From the NCBI GenBank assembly GCA_016213245.1, contig JACRBC010000068.1, positions 20,341-84,340 on the forward strand: a DNA stretch of 64,000 nt, given 5' to 3'. This DNA comes from Candidatus Solibacter usitatus. Lineage in GTDB: Bacteria > Acidobacteriota > Terriglobia > Bryobacterales > Bryobacteraceae. Numbering within the stretch: the first letter of the stretch is position 1; every line of letters starts with the position of its first letter. Shown in pieces: positions 18,094 to 26,304 of this stretch. Made by a program: the position numbers and the translations under genes. The notes beneath the pieces were generated by a model that worked only from the letters and a program-made list of their open reading frames with translations, was not told the origin of the DNA and ran no database searches.

Positions 18094-18657
18094 ATGCGGT
18101 TTTCGTGGTTGGCGCTGGGGCTGATGGGAATGCTGTGGCTGGCGGGGTGCGGCGACCTGCTGTCGGTGCACCCGCTGGCGACGGCGGAGACGACGGTATT
18201 CGACGCGAGCCTGACGGGGGAATGGGCGTGCGCCGATAAAGACTGCAAGGGAACGGCGCTGATCCGCGCGGCATCGGTCGAGAAAAAGGAGTACGACATC
18301 GTGTGGATCCCCGGTGACGCCGACGAAGAGGCGCTGCGGCTGAAGGGAAAGCTGGTGAAGGTGGGCGAGCGGGTGGTGTTCGACCTGGTTTCCACGAAGA
18401 AGCAGGAGCTGGCGGTGGCGGGGCATTTCTTCATGCTGGTGGAGAAGACCAGCGACGGGGTGAAGTTCCACTGGCTGGACTCGGAGTGGCTGCGGAACAG
18501 AGTGGCGTGGCAGAACGCGCTGGCGCACACGATGGTGGGGGACAAGCCGGTGATCACGGCGGGGAGCGCGGAGATGAATGCGTTTCTGGCGAAGGCGGGG
18601 CTGGACGGGAAGGCGGTGTCGGACAGCCTGGCGTTCCGGAGGGTGAAGGGGCAGTAG
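18094..18657 (+). CDS. Hypothetical lipoprotein
   Basis: The 187-residue protein has a lipoprotein signal with lipobox LAGC (Cys19) after a hydrophobic core (WLALGLMGMLWLAGCGD). The mature part shows a pattern (TGEWACADKDCKGTALIRAA, then KEYDIVW) typical of small beta-barrel, lipocalin-like envelope proteins. GGAGGTGAAG lies about 10 bases upstream of the ATG. The function is unknown. It is divergent from the TonB receptor and could share regulation with it. A long hairpin lies just after its stop. Confidence 0.6.
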   Translation: MRFSWLALGLMGMLWLAGCGDLLSVHPLATAETTVFDASLTGEWACADKDCKGTALIRAASVEKKEYDIVWIPGDADEEALRLKGKLVKVGERVVFDLVSTKKQELAVAGHFFMLVEKTSDGVKFHWLDSEWLRNRVAWQNALAHTMVGDKPVITAGSAEMNAFLAKAGLDGKAVSDSLAFRRVKGQ

Positions 18658-18672
18658 GGGGGCGGGGCGGCA

Positions 18673-18723
18673 GGGGACACGTCGAAATACGGCGCCGTTG
18701 GCGCCATATTTCGAGGTGTCCCC
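18673..18723. repeat. Long near-perfect inverted repeat (REP/MITE-like hairpin)
   Basis: Two 24-base arms (18673-18696 and 18700-18723) pair with only two mismatches around a 3-base loop (GTT). The left arm begins GGGGACACGTCGAAATA and ends GGCGCC; the right arm ends GTGTCCCC. It lies 15 bases after the lipoprotein stop and 59 bases before the stop of the convergent secreted-protein gene. There is no T-run, so it is not a classical intrinsic terminator. Its outer GGGGAC/GTCCCC ends recall the repeat at 38218. Confidence 0.8.
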
Positions 18724-18781
18724 GGCTGGGACGGATTGAGGTTCTGTCCGGTGAAGGGGCAGTAGGAGGGGCTGCGGTGAG

Positions 18782-20416
18782 TTAGTTACACGTACTCAGC
18801 TTGAAGGACGTGATGAAAGTGCTCCAGTTGAAGGAGCCGTCGGACGGAATGTACTCGGTGGTGAACACCAGTTGGCAGCCATCGACCGGGTCGACGCTGA
18901 TGGTGCTGTAATCACCCCAGCGAGAGAGCGTCCCCGTCTGGGATCCGGTTCCGGTCTTGATCAACGCCTCCGGTCCGAGGATGCCGAGAGGATCAGCCGG
19001 GCCGCGGTACGCATAGCGGATGCTCGGCTTGATGGCGGCGCTGGAGACGTTGTAGCCGATGGCGATGCCGCCGGTTTTATCCATGGCGGCGCTCCCCATC
19101 CAGCGGTATTCGGAGTTAGGCGAGTAGGTACCCTGCTGGTAGACGACGGGCGTTGCGCTGGAGATGGTGCTGCCGGTGGCATTGCGGAGTTCGTACCAGC
19201 GGATGCCGCTGGCGCTGTTTGCGGACACGGCGTGGTTGATGAGGAGTGATTCGTGATCGGCGAACCGCCGGTAGCTGAGGCGGTAGTTCAGGCGGTCGGC
19301 CAAAGAGTCGAGGGTCCTGGTCGTTCCCAACTGAGGGATGCAGGTCCCGCCTCCGCAGGCGCGGCTGAAGGCGCTGACTCCGGCCAGGGCGGTGGGTCCG
19401 GTGAGCGTGCCGGCGCCGGCGGTCCAATTGACGGCGAACTTCCAGAAGTAGACGGCGCTGGAGGAGATGCTCAGCAGGGGGTTCGCCGTTCCAGCGGCTG
19501 GGAGGGTGGCGCTTTCCAGGTCGGCGGGGACGAGGCTGTGGTAGCTGTTGCTGGTCTGGGCGCAGATCTGGCGCGCCGAAGCGCCAATCAGCATCTTGTC
19601 CCGTTCGAACGCGCAAACCTTGTTGCCGGAGAAGGTCCGGCCCCGCTTGAACATGTTGTAGGTGATGTAGTAGGCGTCGGGCCAGACGCCCATCTTGGGA
19701 AAGTCGTTAAAGTCCGTCCCATAGGAATAGGCGTAACGGTTGTAGGTACCGGTGGGGTCGGGCCCGGTTGAGACGGCGACGCACTGGGTGTAAGGCGAGG
19801 CGGAAACCGCGAACTGGGTGAGGACCCAGCGGTCCGCGAGCTGGTCGTACTGGACGATGGGGTCACCGTCGTTGTATTTCTCACACGCCCCCCCGAAGCC
19901 CTGCCACACCACGTTGCCGTTTTTCGGGAAGCCGCCGACCAGGTTGAAACCGGTGATCTGTTGGTTCGCGTCGCGGGTGAGCGTGTAGATCGAATAACGC
20001 AGATTCACCCACTGCACGTAGTGGTTCGGTCCGAGGTCGCCGGTGGTGTCGGGCGGGGCCACGCGGTAGCTGGGGTCCACAGGAGTTCCGTCCGTTGACG
20101 CCGCAAGGGGCACGGAGAAGGCCTTGACCGGACCCGCGCCGGTGGCCGCGAGGGGATCGTTGAACGCCGGATTCACGTTGCCGACGGGTTCGGGCCGGCC
20201 GGGCTCGAAGTCCCGCCCGCCACGCGCGGGGGTTACCGGTTTCCGATCGGGCAGGTCGCGCAACGGGACCGTGGTGGTGTCGAAACGAACGGGGAGGCTC
20301 ACCTCGGCCCGGTGCTCCTCGGAGACCACCTCGCCGCGACCCTGGGCGAGAGTGACGGTGGGAACAGCCAAGGCGAGAACAACCGCGACAGCAAGGATCT
20401 CGAGCTTTGATTTCAT
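18782..20416 (-). CDS. Large secreted protein of unknown function
   Basis: The 544-residue protein has a signal peptide (MKSKLEILAVAVVLALAVPT). After a Pro/Arg-rich linker comes the block PPDTTGDLGPNHYVQWVN at about residues 121-138, which recurs in many secreted bacterial proteins of soil and myxobacterial origin. The rest repeats propeller-like strands (FPKMGVWPDAYYITYNMF, RWMGSAAMDKTGGIAIGYNV, LSRWGDYSTISVDP). The pattern suggests an extracellular beta-propeller. There are several paired cysteines (GGTCIPQ, ACGGG). I see no catalytic motif. It is convergent with the lipoprotein gene. Confidence 0.7.
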   Translation of the reverse strand: MKSKLEILAVAVVLALAVPTVTLAQGRGEVVSEEHRAEVSLPVRFDTTTVPLRDLPDRKPVTPARGGRDFEPGRPEPVGNVNPAFNDPLAATGAGPVKAFSVPLAASTDGTPVDPSYRVAPPDTTGDLGPNHYVQWVNLRYSIYTLTRDANQQITGFNLVGGFPKNGNVVWQGFGGACEKYNDGDPIVQYDQLADRWVLTQFAVSASPYTQCVAVSTGPDPTGTYNRYAYSYGTDFNDFPKMGVWPDAYYITYNMFKRGRTFSGNKVCAFERDKMLIGASARQICAQTSNSYHSLVPADLESATLPAAGTANPLLSISSSAVYFWKFAVNWTAGAGTLTGPTALAGVSAFSRACGGGTCIPQLGTTRTLDSLADRLNYRLSYRRFADHESLLINHAVSANSASGIRWYELRNATGSTISSATPVVYQQGTYSPNSEYRWMGSAAMDKTGGIAIGYNVSSAAIKPSIRYAYRGPADPLGILGPEALIKTGTGSQTGTLSRWGDYSTISVDPVDGCQLVFTTEYIPSDGSFNWSTFITSFKLSTCN

Positions 20417-20421
20417 AGGTT

Positions 20422-20435
20422 TTCAGTATGCTGAA
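20422..20435. promoter_or_regulatory. Short palindrome upstream of the secreted-protein start
   Basis: TTCAG-TATG-CTGAA (20422-20435) is a perfect 5-base inverted repeat, 6 bases upstream of the minus-strand ATG at 20416. It occupies the leader, where a regulator or a small hairpin could control translation. No partner can be named. Confidence 0.3.
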
Positions 20436-20653
20436 CAAAATGAGCCTTGTCAATCCACGTGGAGTACTACAGCGCTTTGCGGAGTATCGGACCGTAGACA
20501 CAGCACGACAGTGGAGTGACCTGGCCGTGGCCGGATCGATGTGGGCCCGGGGGGCCAGTCATGAGGCGGCGCGGTGGGTATCGTTCTTCCGAGGCTGGAC
20601 GAGTGCGTGGTGGCGGCGGCCGAGCGGCACGCGGGCGGTGATATGATCCCGGC

Positions 20654-21532
20654 ATGGCGCAGACGAGACGGGCATTCCTGGGGACCGCCGGGGCGCTGGC
20701 GGCGCTGCCCGGGGCGCAACAGGTGGATTTCGGCGGGCACCGGGTTTCGCGGCTGATTGTGGGCGGCAACCCGGTGAGCGGGAACTCGCACGTGTCGCCG
20801 GCGCTGGACCGGGAGATGGCGGACTACTTCACGGCCGAGAACATCAAGAGGCTGCTGCGGGCGTGCGAGCAGGCGGGCATCAACGTGTGGCAGTCGCGGG
20901 CGGACCGGTTCATCATCCGGATGCTGCGGGAGTACCGCAACGAGGGCGGGCGGATCCAATGGGTGGCGCAGACGGCCTCGGAGATGGCGGACATCAAGCG
21001 CAACATCCGGGAGATTGCGGGCGCGGGAGCGATCGGCGCCTACCACCATGGCTCGGCGACCGACGCGATGTGGCGGACGGGCAAGATGGACGAGGTGCGG
21101 GAGCGGGTGAAGGTGATGAAAGACCTGGGGCTGCGGGCGGGGCTGGGCACGCACATTCCGGAGGTGATCGATTACGTCGAGGACAAGGGGTGGGAGGTGG
21201 ACTTCTACATGACCTGCCTCTACAACCTGAGCCGGAGCAAGGAGGAGGCGTCCAAGTTGGCAGGCAGGGTGGTGGAGGGCGAGTACTTCCACGAGCCGGA
21301 CCGGGCCCAGATGCTGGAGCGGGTGAAACGAACGGCGAGGCAGTGTTTCGTGTTCAAGGTGTATGGGGCGAGCCGGAGGTGCCGCGACGAGGAGGACCGG
21401 CGGGCGGCGCTGCGGCAGGTGTTCGCGTCGGCGAAGAAGAGCGACTGCGTGGTAGTGGGGATGTATCCGAAGAACAGCGAGCAGGTGATGGAGAACAGCC
21501 GGCTGGTGGCGGGGTGCGTGGGGGAGAGCTGA
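20654..21532 (+). CDS. Tat-exported aldo/keto-reductase-like TIM barrel protein
   Basis: The 292-residue protein starts MAQTRRAFLGTAGALAALPG, a twin-arginine signal. The core is an AKR-like barrel (FGGHRVSRLIVGGNPVSG, ENIKRLLRACEQAGINVWQS, KKSDCVVVGMYPKN). However, the catalytic Asp-Tyr of true aldo/keto reductases is not seen at the expected GINxxDTAxxYG position: here it reads GINVWQSRADRF. An enzymatic role as a reductase is therefore doubtful. A Cys-rich stretch (SRRCRDEEDRR) is also present. It is convergent with the small 21533 gene, and the two stop codons abut. Confidence 0.65.
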   Translation: MAQTRRAFLGTAGALAALPGAQQVDFGGHRVSRLIVGGNPVSGNSHVSPALDREMADYFTAENIKRLLRACEQAGINVWQSRADRFIIRMLREYRNEGGRIQWVAQTASEMADIKRNIREIAGAGAIGAYHHGSATDAMWRTGKMDEVRERVKVMKDLGLRAGLGTHIPEVIDYVEDKGWEVDFYMTCLYNLSRSKEEASKLAGRVVEGEYFHEPDRAQMLERVKRTARQCFVFKVYGASRRCRDEEDRRAALRQVFASAKKSDCVVVGMYPKNSEQVMENSRLVAGCVGES

Positions 21533-22015
21533 CTACTTCGCGGCGGGGGGCTCGGGCGTGGGCGCGGCCTTGGGCCGGTCGATCTGGGCGATTTTGCCGT
21601 CGACGACGCGGACGCGGACCTCGCCGCCGTCGCTGGTGGTGTAGCGGAGGATTTCCTCATCCGACGTGGTGATGGAGAAGGCGGGCTTACCGGCCTTGGC
21701 GATCAAATCGGCGCGGAGGGCGCCAGCGTCGATGCCGTCGAAGGCGGAGAGTGGGGGCTTGGGCAGGGGTTTGGCGGGTAGGTAGGAGCGGGAGGCCGCA
21801 GCGGAGGATTTTGCCGCTGGGGCTTCCGGCCTGGCGGGGGAGAGGGTCCCGTCGATGCGGCCCAGGGCCTTGGAGAGGGCGGAGGCGGTGGACTTCCCTG
21901 CCCCGGCGCCGGAGGTGGAGGTAGCCGCGGCGATGGCGCCGTATTCGACCATGGCCTGGGCAGAGGCGCAGGCGGCCAGCAGCACCAGGGCGCAGGGGAC
22001 GATCCAGAGCCGCAT
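21533..22015 (-). CDS. Small exported protein, possible lipoprotein
   Basis: The ATG at 22015 has GGAGG 6 bases upstream; the much longer open frame through it (to 23425) is antisense to two other genes. The 160-residue protein has an N-terminal signal (MRLWIVPCALVLLAACASAQ) with a possible lipobox LAAC or a signal-peptidase-I site after ASA. A Ser/Ala/Pro-rich linker follows. A small C-terminal domain (LRADLIAKAGKPAFSITTSD, then RVRVVDGKIAQID) resembles the SmpA/BamE-like fold loosely. The function is unknown. Confidence 0.6.
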   Translation of the reverse strand: MRLWIVPCALVLLAACASAQAMVEYGAIAAATSTSGAGAGKSTASALSKALGRIDGTLSPARPEAPAAKSSAAASRSYLPAKPLPKPPLSAFDGIDAGALRADLIAKAGKPAFSITTSDEEILRYTTSDGGEVRVRVVDGKIAQIDRPKAAPTPEPPAAK

Positions 22016-22102
22016 GAGTTCCCTCCAGTGAGCAGTGTAGGCCGATTGCGGGCGGATGTCAGCGGGGAAAACACCTAGGGCGGGGGACAAATCAACCGCG
22101 CA

Positions 22103-22138
22103 ACCCCCTCCCTCACGGTCGGGGCTCTGACGGGCGGG
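22103..22138 (+). repeat. Single unit of the dispersed GGCTCT-type repeat
   Basis: CCCCCTCCCTCACGGTCGGG then GCTCTGACGGGCGGG matches the cores at 9061 and 14261. Here it lies between two divergent starts, 13 bases before the ATG of the M23 peptidase, so it occupies that gene's leader. Confidence 0.65.
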
Positions 22139-22150
22139 TATTCTGGATGA

Positions 22151-22957
22151 ATGCGGTTGATTCTGCTGCTGGCGGTGATGATGGGTCTGCGGGCCGAGGT
22201 CCGGCAGGGCGATGTGATCCGTGTGGCCGGGCCGGGCGAGTCGGCGCGGATGAACGGGCGAACGGTGCGGCTGTACGGGCAGGCTGACGGAAGCCGGCTG
22301 GGGCTGATGCCGGTACCGGCGGCGGAGAAGCCGGGCGACTACGCGCTGGAGGTGCTGGATGCGAGCGGCAAGGTGGTGCGCAGCGGAGACGTGGAAGTGA
22401 AGGACGCGCGGTTTCGCAGGCAGAACGTCCTCATCGCCAAGCAGACGGCGGCGCTGGCGGCGTCGGAGGAGGAGACCAGGCTGGTGCGGGCGTTCCTGCA
22501 GGCGGAGACGGAGGGGCGTTATTGGGCCGACCCGTTGGGGTTGCCGCTGGCGGGGTGCATGATCTCGCCGTACGGCGTGCAGCGATTCCATAACGGGATA
22601 CCGACGGGGAACGTGCACGGCGGGTGGGACCAGAGAGGGGGCAAGGGGACGGCGGTGCGGGCGGCGGCGGCGGGGGTGGTGCGGATCGCGAAGATGTTCG
22701 AACTGCGGGGCGGGACGGTAGGGATCGACCACGGGCAGGGGCTGGAGACGATGTACCTGCACATGTCGGGATTCGCGGTGCAGGAGGGGGCGGAGGTGAA
22801 GGAAGGGGAGGTGGTGGGCTATGTGGGGTCTACCGGGCGTTCGACGGGGCCGCACCTGCACTGGTCGATATTGGCCAACGGGGTGGCGGTGAATCCGGCG
22901 CAATGGGTGAAAGTGAAGGCGTGCGCGGCGCAGGCGGCGGCGGGGAAGAAGAAGTAG
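22151..22957 (+). CDS. M23 family zinc metallopeptidase (LytM-type cell-wall endopeptidase)
   Basis: The 268-residue protein has a short signal peptide (MRLILLLAVMMGLRAE), an N-terminal beta domain (residues about 18-95), a helical linker and a C-terminal M23 domain. The zinc site reads HGGWDQRG (His156, Asp160) and GPHLHW (His235, His237), with YLHMSG between them, so the enzyme looks complete. M23 enzymes cut peptide cross-links in peptidoglycan. The neighbour mtgA, facing it 2 bases away, polymerises glycan strands, so both act on the wall. Its leader contains a dispersed repeat unit. Confidence 0.85.
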   Translation: MRLILLLAVMMGLRAEVRQGDVIRVAGPGESARMNGRTVRLYGQADGSRLGLMPVPAAEKPGDYALEVLDASGKVVRSGDVEVKDARFRRQNVLIAKQTAALAASEEETRLVRAFLQAETEGRYWADPLGLPLAGCMISPYGVQRFHNGIPTGNVHGGWDQRGGKGTAVRAAAAGVVRIAKMFELRGGTVGIDHGQGLETMYLHMSGFAVQEGAEVKEGEVVGYVGSTGRSTGPHLHWSILANGVAVNPAQWVKVKACAAQAAAGKKK

Positions 22958-22959
22958 GT

Positions 22960-23649
22960 TCAGTGGCCCATGAGGGTCATGCGCTGGAGGATGATGGCGG
23001 AGTAGCGGTCCATGCGGGCGGGGGAGCGGCGGCGGGGGCTGGGCAGGACGGCGGCGAGGTGGGCGGCCTGGTCGCGCGAGAGGCGGGCGGCGGAGGTGCG
23101 GTAGTGGAAGCGGGCGGCGGCCTCGGCGCCGAAGACGCCGGGCGCCCACTCGATGTTGTTGAGGTAGAGTTCGAGGATGCGGCGCTTGTCGAGGATCAGT
23201 TCGGCCAGGGGCACGATGGCGGCCTCCATGCCTTTCCGGAAGAAACCGCCGCGGGTAGTAAGAAAGATGTTTTTGACCAGTTGCTGGGAGATGGTGGAGG
23301 CGCCGCGGAGGCGGCCGCGGTCCTGGTCGTCGTCGAGGGCTTCGTCGATGGCGTGCTGGATCTCGGTCCAGTCGAAGCCGTGGTGCAGGTAGAAGCGGCC
23401 GTCCTCCGCGGCGACGACGGCCCACTGGAGGTGGGGCGAGATCTGGGCGAGGGGCACCTGGACGTGCTTTTTCATGTACTTGCCGGGCTTGAACCAGGAT
23501 TCCACGCGGCGCTCGAGCTGGAGTGCGGTGGTGGGTGGATTGAACAGCTTCAGGGCGAGGAGGGACAGTACGATCCAGCCGAAGACCAGGGCCAGAGTGA
23601 TCAGCGACCAGCGGAGGAAGCGGCGAGCGAGGTTTGACTTGGGAGCCAA
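22960..23649 (-). CDS. mtgA: Monofunctional peptidoglycan glycosyltransferase
   Basis: The 229-residue protein has one N-terminal transmembrane helix (about residues 14-34) and a GT51 domain. The catalytic motif AAEDGRFYLHHGFDW holds the essential Glu. GASTISQQLVKNIFLT is the second conserved motif and KRRILELYLNNIEWAPGVFG the third. No transpeptidase domain follows, and the length is that of MtgA rather than a class A PBP. It elongates glycan strands from lipid II at the periplasmic face of the inner membrane. It is convergent with the M23 gene and divergent from nfnB. Confidence 0.92.
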   Translation of the reverse strand: MAPKSNLARRFLRWSLITLALVFGWIVLSLLALKLFNPPTTALQLERRVESWFKPGKYMKKHVQVPLAQISPHLQWAVVAAEDGRFYLHHGFDWTEIQHAIDEALDDDQDRGRLRGASTISQQLVKNIFLTTRGGFFRKGMEAAIVPLAELILDKRRILELYLNNIEWAPGVFGAEAAARFHYRTSAARLSRDQAAHLAAVLPSPRRRSPARMDRYSAIILQRMTLMGH

Positions 23650-23736
23650 GGACCAGGGTACGTCAGTTTGGGGCCGGAGAGGGGTGGGTGAAATGAATCA
23701 GTATTCTGGCATTGTGATTGCGGGGTAAAGCAGGTT

Positions 23737-25170
23737 ATGGCAGTTCAGCCGTTGCAGTACAAACCGAACCCGAAGGCGCCCAGGCAGATCTTACCTGTTT
23801 TGAATGCTGAGGTTAGAGCCGTTACATCGCAGGAGGTGGCGCTTGGATTCACTCCGGAGCAGGTGCGCGTAGAGGCGCAGCGATGCTTGCAGTGCGCCAA
23901 ACCAACCTGCATTGACGCCTGCCCGATCCATATCGACATTAAGAGGTTCATCGCGCGGCTGGCCGAAGGCGAGTACCAGGCGGCGCACGACGTGATCAGC
24001 GAGCAGAGCCCATTTCCGGGGGTGTGCGGGCGGGTCTGCCAGCATGAGCTGTTCTGTGAAGACGTCTGCATCGTGGCCAAGAAGTGGGAGCCGGTGGCGA
24101 TCGGGAGCCTGGAGCGGTTCGCGGCGGACCACGCCCGGCTGCGAATGCAGGAGCTAGCGCACAGCTACCCCAAGCCTACGGGCAAGAAAGTGGCGCTGGT
24201 GGGCAGCGGACCGGCGTCGTTGATCGCGGCCTACGACCTGGTGCGGAACAACTACCGGGTGACGGTGTTTGAGGCGCTGCACAAGCTGGGCGGAGTGCTG
24301 GCCTACGGGATCCCGAACTTCCGGCTGCCGCGGGAGATCCTGCACGAGGAGATCGCGCGGCTGCAAAACATGGGAGTGGAGTTCGAGGTGGATTTCATCG
24401 TCGGCAAGACGGCGACGCTGGAGGAGCTGTTTGAGGAGGGGTTCGAGGCGGTGTTCATCGGCACGGGCGCGGGATTGCCGTACATGATGGGCATTCCCGG
24501 CGAGAACCTGGTGGGCGTCTACACGGCGAACGAGTTTCTGACGCGCATCAACCTGATGGAGGCGTTCCGGTTTCCAGACGCGCCGACGCCGGTGCGGGTG
24601 GGCGCGCACACAATCATCGTCGGCGGCGGCAACTCGGCGATGGATGCGGCGCGGTGGGCCAAGCGCATGGGGAGCGATGTGACCGTTCTGTACCGGCGCG
24701 GGCGGGCGGAGCTGAAGGCGCGGCTGGAAGAGATCGAGCACGCCGAGGAAGAGGGCGTACGGTTCGAGTTCCTGGCGGCGCCGGTGGCGCTGTTTGGGGA
24801 CGAAAACGGGTATGTGAAGGAAGTGGAGTGCATCCGGATGGAGCTGGGCGAACCGGACGAGAGCGGGCGGCGATCGCCCGTACCCATTGCCGGCAGCGAG
24901 CACCGCATCCCTGTGGACACCGTTGTGGCGGCCATCGGCCAGGCGCCGAATCCGACGCTGCAAAAGGCCACGCCGCAGTTGATCACCAAGCGAGGCAAGA
25001 TCGTGGTGGACACCAAGGGCGAGACGTCGATGCCGCACGTTTTCGCGGGCGGGGACGTGGTACGGGGAGGCTCGACGGTGATCCTGGCGATGAAGGACGG
25101 CCGTCTGGCGGCGCAGGCGATCCATGAGGTGCTGAGCGGCGTGGCGGCCGAGGTGGAGGTGGCGCAGTGA
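23737..25170 (+). CDS. nfnB: NfnB, large subunit of NADH-dependent ferredoxin:NADP+ oxidoreductase
   Basis: The 477-residue protein belongs to the GltA-like (glutamate synthase small-subunit type) flavoproteins. The N-terminal ferredoxin-like part has CLQCAKPTCIDACP and CGRVCQHELFCEDVC, eight-plus cysteines for two [4Fe-4S] clusters. An FAD-binding GSGPASLIAAYDL follows at about residue 158, then GGGNSAMDAARWAKRMG for NADP(H), and a second FAD contact near FAGGDVVRGGS. The gene overlaps nfnA by four bases. That pairing separates NfnAB from a true glutamate synthase, whose large subunit is absent. The complex bifurcates electrons between NADPH, NAD+ and ferredoxin in the cytoplasm. Confidence 0.88.
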   Translation: MAVQPLQYKPNPKAPRQILPVLNAEVRAVTSQEVALGFTPEQVRVEAQRCLQCAKPTCIDACPIHIDIKRFIARLAEGEYQAAHDVISEQSPFPGVCGRVCQHELFCEDVCIVAKKWEPVAIGSLERFAADHARLRMQELAHSYPKPTGKKVALVGSGPASLIAAYDLVRNNYRVTVFEALHKLGGVLAYGIPNFRLPREILHEEIARLQNMGVEFEVDFIVGKTATLEELFEEGFEAVFIGTGAGLPYMMGIPGENLVGVYTANEFLTRINLMEAFRFPDAPTPVRVGAHTIIVGGGNSAMDAARWAKRMGSDVTVLYRRGRAELKARLEEIEHAEEEGVRFEFLAAPVALFGDENGYVKEVECIRMELGEPDESGRRSPVPIAGSEHRIPVDTVVAAIGQAPNPTLQKATPQLITKRGKIVVDTKGETSMPHVFAGGDVVRGGSTVILAMKDGRLAAQAIHEVLSGVAAEVEVAQ

Positions 25171-26003
25171 ACAGGATACTGGCAAAGAGGCAACTGGCGC
25201 CGGAGGTGACGTTGCTGGAGGTGGAGGCGCCGAGGATCCAGCGGCGGTGGAAGCCGGGGATGTTCATCATCATCCGGCCGCTGGCCAATAGCGAGAGAAT
25301 CCCGCTGACGATTGTGGATTCGAGCGCCGAACGGCAGTCGATCACGATGGTGATCCAGGCGATCGGCAAGACGACGAAGGAGGCCGTGGCGCTGGAGCCG
25401 GGCGACGCCCTGTGCGACCTGGTGGGGCCGCTGGGAGAGGCGGCGACGATGACCACAGACCAGAAGGTGGTGTGCATGGCCGGCGGGGTGGGCGTGGCCG
25501 AGCTGCTGCCGGTGGCCAAGGCGTTTCACGAGGCGGGCAACCACGTGACGGCGCTGTGCGGAGCGCGGTCGGACAGCTACAGGATTCTGGATGAAGAGCT
25601 GAAGGCGTCGGTGGACGAGCTCCAGTGGGCCACCGACGATGGGACTTTCGGGTTTCACGGCAACGTGGTCCAACTGCTGAAGAGCCTGGCTGGTCCGGGG
25701 ACATTCAGCGAGGGGCACGTCATCGGGCCGATTCCGATGATGAAGGCGGCGGCGGAAGCCACGCGGGATTGGGGCTTGAAGCTGCACGCGAGCTTGAACC
25801 CGGTGATGATCGACGGGACGGGGATGTGCGGCGGTTGCCGGGTGACGGTGGGGAGCGAAGTGAAGTTCGCCTGCGTGGACGGACCGGAGTTCGACGCGCA
25901 CCTGGTGGATTTCGACGAGCTGACGCGGCGGAACCGGGCCTACCGGGAGATGGAGCAGGAGTCGCTGCGGCACGTGTGCCGGGTGGGGCTGGACGTGCGG
26001 TAG
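25167..26003 (+). CDS. nfnA: NfnA, small subunit (FAD, [2Fe-2S]) of the ferredoxin:NADP+ oxidoreductase
   Basis: The 278-residue protein fits the sulfide dehydrogenase/dihydroorotate-dehydrogenase-electron-transfer fold. It has an FAD-binding barrel (WKPGMFIIIRPLANSERIPL, where the RxP(L/Y)S-type motif is RIPLTIVD), an NAD site starting VVCMAGGVGVAELLPVAKA, and a C-terminal [2Fe-2S] region GTGMCGGCRVTVGSEVKFAC with a further Asp-Gly-Pro. It starts with ATG inside the ATGA overlap with nfnB. The subunit carries the bifurcating chemistry on the NAD(H) side. About 300 bases downstream lies the porin-cytochrome operon. Confidence 0.87.
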   Translation: MNRILAKRQLAPEVTLLEVEAPRIQRRWKPGMFIIIRPLANSERIPLTIVDSSAERQSITMVIQAIGKTTKEAVALEPGDALCDLVGPLGEAATMTTDQKVVCMAGGVGVAELLPVAKAFHEAGNHVTALCGARSDSYRILDEELKASVDELQWATDDGTFGFHGNVVQLLKSLAGPGTFSEGHVIGPIPMMKAAAEATRDWGLKLHASLNPVMIDGTGMCGGCRVTVGSEVKFACVDGPEFDAHLVDFDELTRRNRAYREMEQESLRHVCRVGLDVR

Positions 26004-26188
26004 TGAGGTAGCAGCCACGCCGGCCCTGAGCCGGGTAGGATTGAGGGGTGGGCAGAGAAGCGGTCGGTCCCGTGAATTGTTGGAGTTGGGGGGATTCACC
26101 CAACCGTGGTGGATTTCACCCCATCGGCTGGGGAGCCGGCACCGTTGGGTTTTTCGTCAGCCTGTACAAATCATTGAAAAATATCAAG

Positions 26189-26234
26189 TTGACGAAGTAG
26201 AGGATAATAAGGTATGTTTGGCCTGGATCATGCA
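26189..26234 (+). promoter_or_regulatory. AT-rich promoter region of the porin-cytochrome operon, with a sigma-54-like element
   Basis: The 301-base gap 26004-26304 holds no gene. A locally AT-rich stretch (26165-26220) contains TTGACG at 26189 followed after 18 bases by TATGTT, a sigma-70-like pair. TGGCCTGGATCATGCA at 26219-26234 has the GG and GC dinucleotides 12 bases apart, as in -24/-12 sigma-54 promoters. Either could drive the operon. The ribosome site of the first gene is GAGGAG, just before 26305. Confidence 0.4.
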
Positions 26235-26304
26235 GTGCAGATCCTGAGTCGTGTCAGACGCGGCCTCGGCCGCGGAAATCATAAGTAAGAAAGAGGAGAG
26301 CCAC

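Noticed and set aside
20443..20653. Possible insertion-sequence end near 20460 (CTACAGCGCTTTGCGGAGTA)
   Set aside because: No transposase, target duplication or second inverted terminal repeat could be seen.
23737..25170. Annotation as glutamate synthase small subunit
   Set aside because: No large glutamate synthase subunit is adjacent, and the overlapping partner is the 2Fe-2S/FAD NfnA subunit.
24154..26099. Minus-strand frames of 343 and 526 codons opposite nfnB-nfnA
   Set aside because: Arg/His/Pro-rich shadows. The plus-strand genes carry conserved Fe-S and flavin motifs and couple by ATGA.
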